Source of the DNA: Whitmania pigra
Lineage: Eukaryota; Annelida; Clitellata; Hirudinida; Haemopidae
Length of the DNA stretch: 64,000 bases
Direction: 5' to 3'
NCBI GenBank assembly: GCA_021613335.1
Contig: JAJTWR010000481.1
Coordinates: forward strand, 3,098,501 to 3,162,500
The position numbers and the translations under genes are program-made. How positions within the stretch are numbered: position 1 is the stretch's first letter; each line of letters begins with the position of its first letter. Shown here one piece after another: positions 38,526 to 52,300 of this stretch. Under the pieces are notes generated by a model, which worked only from the letters and a program-made list of their open reading frames with translations, did not search any database and was not told the origin of the DNA.

Positions 38526-38770
38526 CAGGGAAGTCATTTGGGGAAGGTAGTTAAAATTAATTGTAGCTTTTTATAGGGGAGGCAAACCCTCGTACAATAT
38601 GAGATGACCTTTTTTTGCGCATAGTCTAAAATCATGGGGCCGTTTATCCCCTCCCCCACCCAACTTCGGTCTCTTCCCCGCACCCTTACTTTAGTCTAAA
38701 CGCAAAATAAAGATCATCTCATGCGGAGCGAGGGTTTGCCCTTTTGGAAAAAGCTAAAATGACGTCCCTG
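38526..38770. mobile_element. 245-bp foldback hAT-like MITE
   Basis: Ends are CAGGGAAGTCATTT and, read inward from the right, CAGGGACGTCATTTTAGC. The interior carries long inverted blocks: GCAAACCCTCG...GAGATGACCTTTTTTTGC on the left and its complement on the right. It shares these with the element at 11140-11255. The right flank tctagagt resembles the preferred hAT target nTCTAGAn; the left flank tgcgtggt has diverged. Confidence 0.7.
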
Positions 38771-39336
38771 TCTAGAGTTCACGGTCTCTGAACTTACGAT
38801 AATCACAAATGAAATAGAAATAGAAATATACAGGCAAACGTTGACATTATTTCAATTTGCACTATCTAACGGAACAATCTTAGCAGCTTGCTTGCATCTG
38901 CATTAAAAATTCAATCGCCCGTCATCAATATTGTTAATTTGGTTTATTTGAGTAAATTAATTTGAAAATAAAAAATAACAAACATTGTAACTTTCGTACA
39001 TTAACATCGTACGATAGAATTAACATGTTTTAATTTTCAGTTATTTCTTCTTTGTAGGAATCTAGTGATATTCGCCATTTCAAAATGTATTTCATTTATA
39101 TTTAAAATAAAAGCATAAATAAATATTTATATAAAATTTAAAAAATAGATTTTTTAGCAGAACCGAATTGCGAACAGAATGGAATGTCAATTTTAAATAA
39201 TTCGATAAATTGCATATAGTAAATAAAAAAATAAAATATTATTTTTAATAATAACCTTAAAATAAAAACATTTTTTAGATTTATGTATATACTTGTATTG
39301 CTTAATTTTTATTTGTTGTGGACATATTACCACTTA

Positions 39337-39368
39337 CTTCCTTTTCCCAATTCCGTCGCGGCGTGAAG
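39337..39368 (+). promoter_or_regulatory. RPL17 5'-TOP leader exon
   Basis: A pyrimidine tract (CTTCCTTTTCCC) is followed by ATTCCGTCGCGGCGTGAAG and a gtacat donor. The coding exon begins after ttcttag at 39495. This is the usual short non-coding TOP exon of ribosomal protein genes, which couples translation to growth signalling. The exact start is inferred. Confidence 0.55.
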
Positions 39369-39505
39369 GTACATAATTTTTTTGAGTCACTAAACTTTTA
39401 ATAAATTCGCACTGAAGTACGGCAGATATTTTCGGACTACGGAAAATGGATTTTGTCGTTCATAATCTTAAATTAATGTTTCTGTTGTTTCTTAGGTAAT
39501 AAAGG

Positions 39506-40309
39506 ATGACTAGGTACTCTCTCAACCCCGAGAACGCGGCCAAGTGTAAGCTTCAAACTTTGTGAAATTGCCAATATTTCAGTTCAACTACATGAACAAT
39601 TTTACTCGATTCAGCTGCTAAGGCCCGTGGTTCACATCTTAGGGTTCACTTCAAGAACACAAGGGAGACCGCCCAAAACATTAAGCACATGCACCTCAGG
39701 AGGGCTGTTGCTTACTTGAAGAACGTCGTCAACCACAAGGAATGTGTTCCTTTCAGGAGGTTCACTGGTGGAGTCGGAAGATGTGCTCAGGTTAGATTAA
39801 CAAAAGCGAATAATTTCATTATTTAAATTCTTAATTTTATTATTATTAACCACATAGGCTAAAGCCTGGGGAACCACCCAAGGACGTTGGCCAAAGAAGA
39901 GTGCTGAATTCCTCCTTCAACTCCTTAAGAATGCTGAGAGCAATGCTGAATTCAAGGTTAATTACTTGGTTTTCATATGAGTAATAACATGATCAATATG
40001 GTATATTGTATGTTTAGGGATTGGATACCGATCACCTCATGATCGAACACATCCAGGTCAACAGAGCTCCCAAGATGAGGAGGCGCACTTACAGAGCCCA
40101 TGGAAGAATTAATGGTGAGTTTCGTGTTGTTTCTCCGGCATAAAAACTAAGCATTCAGACTATGTTTTTTTACAGCCTATATGAGCAGCCCATGCCACAT
40201 TGAGGTTGTCCTTGCTGAGAAGGAAGAGGCCATTGAGAAGCCTGCTGAAGAGAAGAAGAAGGTTTCCCAGAAGAAACTCAAGAAGCAGAAGTTGTTGATG
40301 AGGGATTAA
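39506..40309 (+). CDS. RPL17: 60S ribosomal protein L17 (uL22)
   Basis: Five coding exons (39506-39545, 39615-39790, 39858-39956, 40018-40114, 40176-40309) give 181 aa, against 184 in human. The protein lines the exit tunnel of the large ribosomal subunit. Near-identical stretches include [70 protein letters not shown] and the C-terminal [16 protein letters not shown] non-coding TOP exon precedes it. AATAAA is at 40339. The gene converges on RIIAD1, whose stop is only 57 bp away. Confidence 0.98.
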
Positions 40310-40338
40310 AATAACAGATGGGCTTCCAAACTGTTTTC

Positions 40339-40344
40339 AATAAA
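40339..40344 (+). terminator. RPL17 polyadenylation signal
   Basis: AATAAA 30 bp after the RPL17 stop and 23 bp before the RIIAD1 stop on the other strand, so RPL17 cleavage probably falls within or beside the RIIAD1 coding end. Confidence 0.65.
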
Positions 40345-40366
40345 ATGTTGAAGTGCGAACGTGTTG

Positions 40367-40902
40367 CTAATAATCTAGGAATGAGTTCATGAGAGTTAGG
40401 TTTGTTTTCTTGTTTGAGGCATGTTCTTCTAATAGCCCATCGAGGAGCTGTGGAAGGTTTGGGTTGGTGAAATAATCTGCAAGACAAGTAATGCATTAGT
40501 TGGGTTGTGTCGATTGTTGGTAGAACAGTTCACCTGTTGCAAATCGTTCTATGTCTGTTGGCCTGTGAAGCAGCACTTCTTGCATGAAGTGCTTGATCAT
40601 GCACGTGATCTCTGGGTGATTGCGGAGGTAGCGCTCGTCTTCTTCTATCAAGTGTCCCTGCGTTTGCGACGATATTGTATCAATAACATGCTTTGTGTTA
40701 GCTCGAATTAGCGCAAGACCTTATATCTGGCGAGCTCCTCTTGTTGGGTGTCGCTCAGAGCACCGAGTTTGTCGATTACTCCTGGCAAATCGTATGGCTC
40801 CATTCCATAGGGAGGATGGCATGTTGGTCTTTGTGCGGGCCCAGAGGGCTTGCCAGCCTGGCGATTCTCCTGTGAAATATTTTCCTGCTGCCTGGATGCC
40901 AT
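40367..40902 (-). CDS. RIIAD1: RIIa domain-containing protein 1
   Basis: Three exons (40902-40720, 40657-40534, 40476-40367) give 138 aa. The core reads LSDTQQEELARYKGHLIEED, then ERYLRNHPEITCMIKHFMQE, then HRPTDIERFATDYFTNPNLP. Length and spacing match human RIIAD1 from the LSxxQxEQL region to the ADYFTxPxLP motif. The RIIa fold is the dimerisation/docking helix pair of type II PKA regulatory subunits and binds A-kinase anchoring proteins; small relatives act in cilia and sperm flagella. The N-terminal 40 residues are polar and low-complexity. It is divergent from VAMP (261 bp) and convergent with RPL17. Confidence 0.88.
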
Positions 40903-41163
40903 GATTGTTACTAAGGACTCGTACTGTAGCGGTTTAACAATGATTTAATTAAAATTGAAATGAGTAAAAAATTCCCACGGTAATATTCGTACATAAAAAA
41001 CTATTAATGCGTTATCTCTAAATAAAATTATTCATATATATTACGGGTAGGCCGGTAAAGTTTGCTAGCTAGAGCCGTCAGCATAATGCTGCCTGAAAAC
41101 ATATGTTAACTTTTTTCAGGAATAATTTGCTTCACAAGAATCGGATGTTGTGTAACCATTGTC
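40903..41163. promoter_or_regulatory. Shared divergent promoter, RIIAD1 / VAMP
   Basis: Only 261 bp separate the two start codons. The interval includes a mildly G/C-rich stretch at 41045-41095 within AT-rich sequence. No canonical TATA or initiator could be singled out. Confidence 0.55.
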
Positions 41164-42031
41164 ATGACTTCGTTAACTAGTGAAAACTTACAAGAAGCTC
41201 AAGCTCATGTTGATCAAGTCTGCTTAATAATCATGATAATAATTTAATTTTTGCTGCCTCACTGTTCTAGCCAATAATTTAGGTGGTTGGTATTATGAGA
41301 GTCAATGTTGATAAAGTGCTCGAAAGAAAAGAGAAATTATCGGATTTAGAGGATAGAACTAGTTAGTACTAGTAATCAATATAGTTTAAGTAATAATGTG
41401 TTCTGCTAGACGTAGACGTTAATTTGTTCGAGTCATAAAATTTGTATTATATATGTAAAAAATAAAATCGACATTGAAAGCAATTAATCTGACTGATTAT
41501 GAAATTATCGATTATTATTGTTAGAGGCATTAGAGGAAGGAGCAGAACAATTTGAAACCACAAGTGTTGACCTCAAAAAGAAGGCTATTTGGCAGAATTG
41601 TAAGGTAAACCTGAATGGTGTCCAATAAAATACCTGTCTGATATTGATGAACCGAATTCGTTTATTCATTTTCAAAACTCTAGACGAAAATTCATAAATC
41701 ACACAAAAAAGTCACAAATGCAGGATATATCTCAAAGGAATTTAATTTAATGTTGACGTTATTATTGAAATACTGTTATTATGCTTGAAAGTATTAATAC
41801 CTAGGCCCTAAAATATTAAAACTTGCATTATTGTATTAATACATTTATTATATTAACGTAAGTTTTGTGAGTACCATGAAGATTTCATTTCAGACGGCAG
41901 TTTTTGGAATCATTATAGCCGTCGTGCTATTAGTATCTAGTAAGAATTTGTCTTTCTACAGAATATCATTTATATCTTAACATGATTTTTTAAAATTATT
42001 TATAGTTGTCTTGTTGGCAAAATATATTTGA
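41164..42031 (+). CDS. VAMP: Synaptobrevin/VAMP-family R-SNARE
   Basis: Five exons (41164-41217, 41283-41361, 41525-41604, 41894-41939, 42006-42031) give only 94 aa. The R-SNARE motif spans about 10-65: AQAHVDQVVGIMRVNVDKVL, then ERKEKLSDLEDRTKALEEGA, then EQFETTSVDLKKK, with the zero-layer Arg at about 33. It ends in a single membrane anchor (about 72-94, TAVFGIIIAVVLLVSIVLLA) and has no Pro-rich N-terminal extension. The motif is closest to the VAMP1/2/3 group, but the juxtamembrane WW is IW. R-SNAREs on vesicles pair with syntaxin and SNAP25-type SNAREs to drive fusion. The exact paralogue is not certain. Confidence 0.9.
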
Positions 42032-43316
42032 ATAGCATCAAAGAAACTTTCAGAAGCAGACATGTTTTGCGACCATTTGTTGACAGACAATCTAGTTTAC
42101 GCCTAAAACTTTCTGTGTATTGCCAACGTTGTTAAGTCACTGCGCACTCACTTTAACGGAGGTTAAACTCCGACTGCTATTAATTTGTACCTTTAGAGTT
42201 TTGCGTTTGCAAAATATCGTTCAATAACGTCCTATTTCTGTGTTGTTTTACAACGATTTTGCGCCACATTAATCAGAGGTCAAATACTTGTTGGCCAAGG
42301 TATCAACTAGCTTTCCATCTTATTTTTCAAGTTTTATTGAAAAGACAAAACTTGTTGCAAACAATATAAATATAAACTACAAAGATCACAAAACATCAGC
42401 TAGACATGACAAAACACTCAGCCAGCAATGACTGAGGGAATAACTATTTTGAAGTCAAATAAAGTTGGGAATACTGCTAAGCTTTGAAAGATGGATGTCC
42501 ACCATCAACAATTTTCTTTCCAATGTGGATGAGGTACAATAAGTGGGAGCAGATACTGAAAGCACTTTCATGTGTGATTGAAAGGAAGTAAGTCCAAAAA
42601 AGAATGATGAAACATTAAATAAATACAAGATGTACAAGAGTATTGTTCAATTCAGAATGGGACCGTTACTTCCATCGCACAAGAACAAGTGATCACAGGT
42701 TTGAAAATCATTTGAGATTACAAATAAAGGTGGCTATAAAATAAATCTTGTGAACTTGTGGAGAACTCAAGTCCAACTTCATGAAATAAATAATTTAATT
42801 AAAATGGTCACAGTAAGAAGAAAAGGGAAATCCAATCTCCATTTTAGGATGACTTTTGATGACAAGAGAATACTCAAAGTTCTCACACAGCAAGCAGAGG
42901 ATACCAAAATATAAAAGTTGAGCAACAAGTTAACATCAAAGAATCAAGGATGTGTACAATTTCCAACGGCCTGTGCAGAGTTTTACAAATCGAACCAAAC
43001 ATCTAGAGAATCCAATCAAGAAGATAACCGTGAATGTAAAAAAAGCTCCGTGTAAAAGTTACCAACAATTAGTCACTTACAATTATGTCGACTTAATTAT
43101 AAAAAAAGTACGGTAAGCCGATACCCCGTAATATTGACGAGCAATAAGTTACAAAATGGTTTGGCTCTCAGTAATGGCTGGGAGATTATTGTAGAAAGTC
43201 CTTGAGAGCGTTCAATTAATCTAAAAAGTTAAACTAATTCAAACTAGAACTTATACAAATAAAAACCAGCAGCCATATTTGTAATTCAAAATTGAAGAAG
43301 CTGCGATTCGATTCTG
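42032..43316. other. Convergent 3' regions of VAMP and eIF4G
   Basis: No exon seen. A minus-strand AATAAA at 42333-42338 could end the eIF4G transcript, giving a 3' UTR of about 1 kb. VAMP lacks an obvious nearby AATAAA. Confidence 0.5.
42333..42338 (-). terminator. Possible eIF4G polyadenylation signal
   Basis: AATAAA on the minus strand about 980 bp past the eIF4G stop. This is inference from the hexamer only. Confidence 0.3.
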
Positions 43317-46300
43317 TTATTTGCAGCCATTCGAAGAGTTGTTCCATTTTGCCATAGTGCTCTTGGAAAAGACTTCACTTTCGTGCAATATCTTCAACAT
43401 CGAGGAAAGCACTGCAGGAGCTTAAAAATAAATTATTAGCTTATTAAAAATTAAATGATTTCAAACAGAAGCAAAGTTAAGAATAAAAAAATCTGAAGCA
43501 ACAGTTGAGAACCTATATGATGTCAATGTGGGGTTTTGGCTGATTTACAAATAGTTGTCAATGATACTAGAGACAATTTATTTTGACTAAAGTTTCAATG
43601 AATTTGCCAAATACCTCGTTCCGCATCGACGAGTCCCAAAATGTCAGCCTTGAGCCGCAACAACACCTGCCATTCAACATCCGTGTTGGCCAAACATTTC
43701 CTCAGGTGCACTGAGTGCATCTTCAGCTGTTCTTCATTAAGAGTCCTGCTATCGCCATTGCCTGTAAACCAAAATTAAAACAAATCAAATGTAAGCGCAA
43801 ATAATAATCTAGATAATAATCAGATAATAATCTAAGCGAATGCCCACAAGTAAATGAGTTTTGCATAGATAAAAATACGCTAAAGATCATCAATCATCAC
43901 ACTGACCGCTCGAATCGGTGCAGCTTAAAAAGAGGATGAGATCCGACAAGAAGATTGGCTGGTCAGCTATGTTGAGCTCAGAGGCCTGTTTAGATGGGAT
44001 ATAAAAACAGACAATGGAATTGTCGTCAATCATCTCATGCTTTTTAAAATTATAACAACTCGCAGTAACCTTATTTCAAAATACATTTTAATAATCACAC
44101 AATTTGCAAGCACACGTCACCCAGTTTATAACTACAATCACAATTAGCCAAAATTTTAACTCTTTCCAGAGATCCACTCAAAGGGCAATCATAATATATA
44201 TAAAATAAAATACAAATATGTAGAAAGTTTTAGAAACTTCGAACAATGTAAGAATAACGAAAACATAGCATAACTCATGAGCACTAAATCACTGCAATGC
44301 TTATCAACAAGCAATGAGTAAACATTAAAAAGGTCTCACAAAGCTGTTTGTGGTGGCTTTGATAACATGACTGATGAACTCATCTTGCTTATCCTGACTT
44401 CCGATAGCGAGACACAGCATGGATAAATTCCCGAACGAGAAAACCTTTCCTAAAATAGCCCTGGAGACCAACTCAGCCAAATAGTCCCAGACCTTTGGAA
44501 TATCAATTGAGATGTCCTGGGCATCCTTCAGAATCGAAGAGATGCTGTAAGCAAGACAAACCCAATTTAATAAAAGTATTATAATTTAAAACAAGTTCAA
44601 CACTTGAAAAATTAATAAAAATCAACAACCTCTCGAGGTAAATATCAACAGAAACCAAATTCTTGAGGACAAGATGTGACAGGAGAATGCCCATTTTCTG
44701 TCTGTCTTTATTTGATTTCTCTAGCGAGTTATTCACAAGATAATTAGTGAGAACAAGCATCTGAGTATAATCTCCCTTGACAGTTGAATGCATCTCTTTG
44801 AAGGACAGGCATGCCTCTTGAAGATCATCTGCTGTCAGATATTCCTCCAGAAGACTTTGACATTTCTTTTCAAGATCCTTCTGTTGATTAACCAGATCTC
44901 GAGGTGAGAGAGAAATCATGTTGGAGGGAAAGCGAATAGATTTTTCGTGCAATTGGGAATCTTTGGCCGACCGACTGGCACGGACTGGCGAACTGATGAA
45001 GGAATCTGCTGAGACACTGGAAGATATGCTCTTGGCAGCCGCTATGGCAGCATGCTTGTCCCTCTCAAGTGCCTTTGGATCAAAGATACGACTTCTGGGG
45101 GCAATCCTAACTGGTGATCTGGCGTACGATCTGCCGAATATATCGGACGCCGATCCTCTCGACCTAAGGGCAGTTGGTGGCAGAGGTGAAGATCCAGAGT
45201 CATTGCCCTGTCTCATGATTCCACCAGAACTTCCTTCTTGCCAGGGCTTGTGTAGTTGTTGCTTGTAAGACAACGGGGCCAACTGGATGTTGGCACTTTC
45301 ATTTCTCAAGATTTCCAAAGTCCTTCCCAAATCAGAACTACTGATGCTACTCCCTCCACCTGTCAGTGGTCTGGCAGAGTATCTCTTGGGGTGACCTAGC
45401 GTGGCATACAAGTTCAGCTTGCTACTTCCGTTTCCACCTCCTGAAAAATTGTCAGACGCTTTGACTCTTTCCAGAGAGCCAAACCTATCCACAGGTTGTC
45501 TGAGGCTACGATCTATGCTCCCTCTGCCTTGATAATGGTGCTGACTCTGATGGCTGGGGAACTGCGAACGACCATCAAACGAGCCTCTATGATCAAGTCC
45601 CGACGATGCCAGAGAGGAGGATCTTTGAAGCTCGTGGGGTATGGAAGATGATGAGTTCTGATGGTGGCATTTGTGTTGGACGCTCAGCTGCTGTCTCTTG
45701 TGGAGTTCCTCCATTTCGGCCTCCTTGTGGATCTGCTCTATCAGCTTTGGCTTCGTGTCCTCGCGTCTCGGAATCCAATCATTCTCCCTCAGTTCGAGAA
45801 CATCCTGAATCATGAATCTGATTCTTGAAGACAGTTGCTGTTTGCTCAAGAGTTGCTTCAGCTCTTGAAATGACTGACTCAATCTCTGCTTCGAAGTCGG
45901 ACTGGCATTGTCCAAATCTTTTCCTATGGTGACGAGGAGACGGCACAGACATTCGACGTTGTCTTCGTCGCCGCAGTATCTGAGGAGACGATTGATGCAA
46001 TCGAACATGATGTGTTCAGTGAGCATCTTCAGCTTGAATAACTCCCCGATGAATCTAACAATAAAAACACATTTTTTGAATGCCGTTCAAGCTACGAGAA
46101 TAAAAAGCACTGTTCCACCCTCGTGCGACGGCATTCTCTTTAACGTAGGAGCACGGAATGCAACACATCTAATCCCAAATATTGCGATGAAACAAACGTT
46201 AATAAAATACTTTGCCTTCCCTCTCTGCAACAGGTTCTGTTATGAACACCACCGCATTGGCAAATCATTCCAAATAATAAACAATCGTCTCAACATCCGC

Positions 46301-49300
46301 AAATCACTCTTGCCAGCGAATCATCATCCGGTAAGTACTTAGTGCAAGCCTAGTTTGCAATCACAACCATTTACTATCTTGATCAGTCTCTTTTCACGAA
46401 AAGCATGAAATTATCGAGAGAATAAATAAAATGTATTAATTAATCTCAACCTGATATTTCCAAGAGATCTTCTTTTGGCAATCTTTTCTGCTTCTTTTTT
46501 TACTTCCAACAGATGTTGCTTCTCTTTATCCTAGAAAGAAATTAAGTTAACTAGGCAATAAAAATAATAATATGTTAGTTAATTTAACATTTTATCAATT
46601 AATTAAGCAAGGCTATAAATTACCAAAAACTCTAATAAACAAAACTAATAATAATAACGATGATGATGGTGGTGATGATGATAATAATAATAACGAAGAG
46701 CATCTTAAAACCAACAGAACGAACTCACCGATGTGGTCTCTTCAATTTGCTTTGACATTTTCTCCAAGTCCAACTCCTCCAGTTTGTCCTTCTCAAATTC
46801 TTTCTGGCACTGGTTCAACAAGAGCTTCCTGAAAGTAACAGTTTCACCTGGTCTTTCGTCCACGTGGACCTTCAACTGTTCAAAAACAAAAGTCAAACAT
46901 CAATCCAGCAGCATGTTGTGGCATTTAGATAATACATAGTAATTGCATAATTAATCTGTAAGAGTGCAAAGTAATCACGATCAAAAGTAACAGGATCCAT
47001 ACGACTCAAGGTTTTCTTGGCTGTGCAAGAAGTGATGGCTTTGTTGAGGTTACACAAATTATGAGTGCGTGATCCGTGAGGGAATGATTTTGGATAAAAT
47101 TGAGGCAAGGAAAAATGAAAATAACAATTAACAGGCATCCGTACTCACATTGTTGAGACTCTTAGCCATCTGCGCATAGGCTATGGAGAAGCTTGGCTCT
47201 CCTATTGCCTGGATGAACATAGGAGAATATGTAAACATATCATCTAGTTATCAACTCGTCTGCACTATGAAGACAACCTTTTCAAAAATAAGTTTTATGC
47301 AGCCCTTCAGCTTCTCCTCCGTGTCTATGGAGAGGTCGTGAACTTGCTGGATGAGAGTGTCGAACTTTTGGGGAGTCAGCTTGTTCAGGATGCTTCTCAC
47401 CTTTCTGTACAGGTCCTATTGAACCCATCCATTACTTCATCTCATGAATCATTCATCACAAACGTTTATTGAGATCAAAAATAAGCGCAAAACAAAATGT
47501 AAATTGCACAAAATATAAATTGTTGAGTAATAATCATGTCAGACAATTATATTAGAAATCCCAAGTGGATATTTATAAACCAATCAACCAATCAAATAGA
47601 CAATCTTTAAGGTGGCGTAAGTCAGAGTCACTGGACCTCAGGGCCACCGTAAATTCTAAATTGACAAATCATTTGAGAGTTGGTTAAGTTCGAGAACAAA
47701 ACGAAAGGTGCTCACAACTATGGCCACTTCGTCGGTATCCACCATCTCCTCCTTCTTACCGCCCGCCAGGGTATTGGGTTTCCAAGCATTTTCCGATTGA
47801 TGGAGTTGAACGTTCTGCCCGAGGCACACCTGGATGACCTTCCTAGATGGCTGCTGTGGGGCTTGTTGCTGGTTGAAGGACTTTCCTTTCACCTGTCTTC
47901 CAACTGTAGGATTGGGCTGTGGTTGGTGATGGGTGTTGTTGATTTGCTGTTGAATAGCTGGGGGAGGCATCATCATCACAGTATGGTGGTAGGGAAATCG
48001 AGGAGGCATGACTAGATTAGGATGCACCACTGAAGGAAGAGACATACTAGGGGCATGGGTAAAACTCTGATTGTTTGTGATACCAGGGTGCATGTAAGGG
48101 GTGACATGGTGATGACATTCCCCACCAAGGAATTGCCTTCGATGAGCTTCCGGTCCTTTCTGATAAGGATATTATTTTTTAACATTCTAACTTAATTGTT
48201 ACAAACTAAATTCTTAGGCTTTTACATTAGTATATGTATACACATTAAGCATTGCATAAACATAGAACAGCAATACTTCCTAAGTGAAATTCCTGGAAAT
48301 GATAATCTAACATCTCAACTTTTGTAACTCATTTCTCCATCTTTACATTCTACTGATGTCTCTCCAACAAATAATAAATAATAAATAATGTGCGGCTGAA
48401 TAATATACTACACCAGTAATGTACTGCTAAATAAACCAACAAATCATTAAAATGCTTGCCCCATTGAGGATGATTTCAGGAAATATTGTCAGTCCTTTAG
48501 GAGTTTTTAAACTGTCCGGTTCGTACTGCAAATTCAACAAAAACTCTCTGCTGTATTGAATCCTTCCTGGAAAATTTGTAACAATCCTGATTAAAACAAA
48601 TACTAAGTCCATTGCAATCACCCAAGTCTACCAGTTTTTCCAATGTTTGCGTCCATGTTTCTTCTTTCGACGGAAACAGGTGAACCGTTTGGAAGCACAA
48701 TCGAACTCTTCTCCAGATTTCCTCCTTCAGAGCCAGATCTAAACATCTTTGACGACGATCTGTTGTCTTCCACGTCCGAGGAGCCAGACATTGTCGACAT
48801 GGAATTCTGAGAAAACTCCAAAAGATCAATTACCCGACAACAATTGATCCCAAAGGCGCCATTAAGTCCTACCTTCTTTGACCGCCCGATGGTATCACAA
48901 TCCATGTGATCAATGTTTGATCCTCTGCTTGAAAATCTCTTCATTTCATGGCCTGAAACATAACATGGAAGCATAGTTTAGTGATCCCATGATTATTATT
49001 AAAAAGCCATCTTAATTGTTAAATATTACAGCACTACAAACCACTGTCCGGATGTATCGGAGGTCTGTGACTGCAGTTACCACTAACGGCAGGAGCGCTC
49101 GGTCTCCTGTAGTTCTTAGAATCATAATTCTGAGCAGAACTACTCGGTTGTCTCGAACGCGACTGACCCTGACCTTCTACGTTAGGACTGTTCCGTCTTC
49201 TACTCGATCTACGTCTGTGCTCTTTTTTGCGTGACTTACTCGAGGACCTCTGGGAATTAGCACCGGGATTAAGCAAATCCTCGCGAGAACTTGATAGCCT

Positions 49301-52300
49301 TTCGTCGACCTTTCCCATGCTTTCTAGTTCAAACTGGTTCCATTGATCGGTAAGTCATATATAGTTAGTTGTCGTCGTTGGAGAGCCTTTTAGTTAACTG
49401 ATGTCTCCATAATAAATACGATACGAGCATCAGTCCATCTTTAAGAATCTCATCTCCAGCTATACGGTTAGCAGGTGCAAGGTTGTAAGAATCCACAAAT
49501 TAAATACATTAAGAGCCGACCACTAATAGAAACGCATGAGGGCAATTAAGAAAAGAACAACAAAACGCCACTCAATAACGTCTCGAAATCCTATCTTGCG
49601 AGCGAAAATTGCATAAACGAAAGGAAATTTGCAAACGTTTAAAAGTTTCTCAGGCTAGCAGGCCGACAGGGCGTAAGCGTACATTTATTATTATAATTCG
49701 TTTCCATTGCATCACAACAACCAGCCTTCCCAAGCAGTTTACTAGCTCAGCTCCACTAGCTTCCATTCCGCGCACTTCTACAGGCACAAATCTCACAAGA
49801 CCAATTGCTCCAAAAGCAAGGTGTGTTTCGTAAAAAGTAAGAACGTTGGTCATCTTGCGAGTAACAAATAATGACGGGATTTCAACTTCTTGTCCACACC
49901 CACGTAAGAGGTGGAATGCGTTACCGTTGCCTCCAGCTTTAGTGGGTGGTCGCCGTAAACGAGCGGATTATTTCTTCTGCTCACCTAAGCTTATTCTCAA
50001 TTCACGCAGACGAGGCGTGCCTGCGGGAGTGTGACACGAGCGATCAAAGCGTCTCTGGAATGTCTGCCAAAAGTAGGGGCGGGATGAACGTCGTATTTCT
50101 ACTGTTAGAATTTTAGCCTAGAAGGTGCACAACGCCGTGAATCACTACCAGCGTTTCTCAAAACAATTACTCGACTTATTCGTTTTATCGTTTCCACATT
50201 CTGATGAAAAATGTGTTTAAGCGCAATATAGATAAGTACAAGATTAAACTTCAAGGAGAGTAATTGTGAAACTTAAGTCTTGGATTAAGTTAAAGAACTA
50301 TGAATCACACCAATATCATGTCCGAGAAGTTTATTTCATTGATCATTTATACAGCACATATAAACTGAAAACAATCAGACAGTCAAATTAATCATGAAAT
50401 AAATCAAGGGGCGCAATTTACGCAGACGCATGCCAAAATATGTGACTTTTGGTTAGGAATGTATACAGCTATTTTCAGGGAAAGCAAACTCAACATTAAA
50501 AATGTATTTAAAATCTACTTGTATTTTTAAAAGTTCAAGAGGTATGTTGGAAAGGTCAGGGAGAGGAATAAGAACAAGTCAGGGGACAAAGGGGCAGCCT
50601 CAATGAAGTTTCTGATGGTCATTGAAGAATGAATTCTGCATATCATTGCTTCTGACATCATTCCTTTCCAAGAATAGAGGAATTCATATAAACTTATTAT
50701 AAACTCTGGTTGAAACTAACTAAAAAAATAACTTGACAGCATCATGACTATTTCTGCCATTTATTTTTTGGCTCTTAATCTAATAATAACTCAATAAGTT
50801 ATTTATATTTTTTCCTTTGCAAGATGCTATAAAATTTAAGACTACAAAAAGATCATAATGAATTAATTGAAATGTTTTTTCCAGTCCTGGACCTGAACAA
50901 ACTGAAAATTAATGTCTCAGAAATAAGGAAATAACCTCTATTTACAATGCTCTTAAGATTGTGAATAGTTTATCAATTTATAAATACTTTGACCAAATGT
51001 TATTTTTTCAATAAATTTTACAATCTAAGCTTTAAATGAGTATAAAAACCAAATTTATTGATGGAATTAAACTTACCAATAAGTAATGGACTATCTTCTT
51101 CATTTCCATCAAAAGTTGTTCCAGGAATAGAAGCTTCAGAAGTACCTGCAATTTGCTTCAAACTCTCAAGTAAAGTGCCACTGTATACAAAGGACTTGGC
51201 ATTTGGATCCAAAGTTATTTCTTTTGCATCTCTACTGGTCTCGCAAGAATTACCATCATGCTCTGCACTTTTGCAGGATTCGAGTGCCGGTTTTTCAGAG
51301 GCATTCAATGGTACGTCCTGCACATCTGTTGTATTGTTGTGCTCATTTGGAGTATCTTCTTCCAGTTTAAATTTATCCTCATCCTTTGATTCGCTCACGT
51401 GTCTCGAATATTTGTTTCCTTTGTTCTGAAGAGCCTTGTCCAGTAATCTTGCAGAAAGAAATTGGAGATCGCATTCTGAGTTCAACTCTTCAGAGGAATT
51501 TGAGCCACTGCCACTCTGACTGTTTTGAGTCACGGAGGCAGCAGGATGACCAAGGGCTGGGAATCTGGAAAGGTTCTGATGAAATCCATGAGGATTTCCT
51601 TGTGGAAAAAAGGAATGCATTGCTTCTCCCTCATAATAATAATTAGGCTGATCGTAAAAGTTGTGGGGGAGATTGTAAAAACCGCTAAATCTCGGACCTG
51701 GAATTTGTTGAAGATGCGGTGGAACGTAGGGAGGCCGACAACCAAAAGTTGGGATCATCATTGGCAGGTGATTACAATAAACAGATTTGCCCTGGTCATG
51801 AAAATCGGGCCTTTCACTAAAAGAAACTTCCATCGGTCCGTTGCGACCGTTCGCAAAGTTAAAATGCTGGTTTTTGCTCTGATCACTTGCTTGTTGGCCA
51901 GCAAAGAATGAAGAGCTCGGCGCTTGAAAATAAACAATATTGAAATATTGTGAAATAAAACTTTTGTAAAATTCAGCTTTTGTGATTTGTTTTGAAAAAT
52001 TTGATTTGAAAATTTGTTTTCCTTGTTGGACGTAAACAGCACCAAAATAAAACTTATCAATTAAACCTGTGCTGCTGCTTGTCATCTCCTGTGAGGAGGA
52101 AGCCAGACTGACAGATGGAGGTCTCGAGGATGCAGAAGAACTGGTCATTAACGAGTTTGATTCACAAGAACCCGGTGGTAATCCATGGTTCAAGAAGGTT
52201 TTTGGTGAGGCAGATTCCTCAGAAGCTGAGTTAGGTATGCCATTAGGTTGCTGATTCACCAGATTGGTTGAACTCAATGTATTAGGGGAGGATTGAGAAC

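Larger units (their letters stand above)
37897..39336. other. Intergenic region CHD1 to RPL17
   Basis: Contains a 28-bp copy of a CHD1 exon fragment (38068-38095) and a foldback MITE (38526-38770). Otherwise it is AT-rich with no supported exon. Confidence 0.5.
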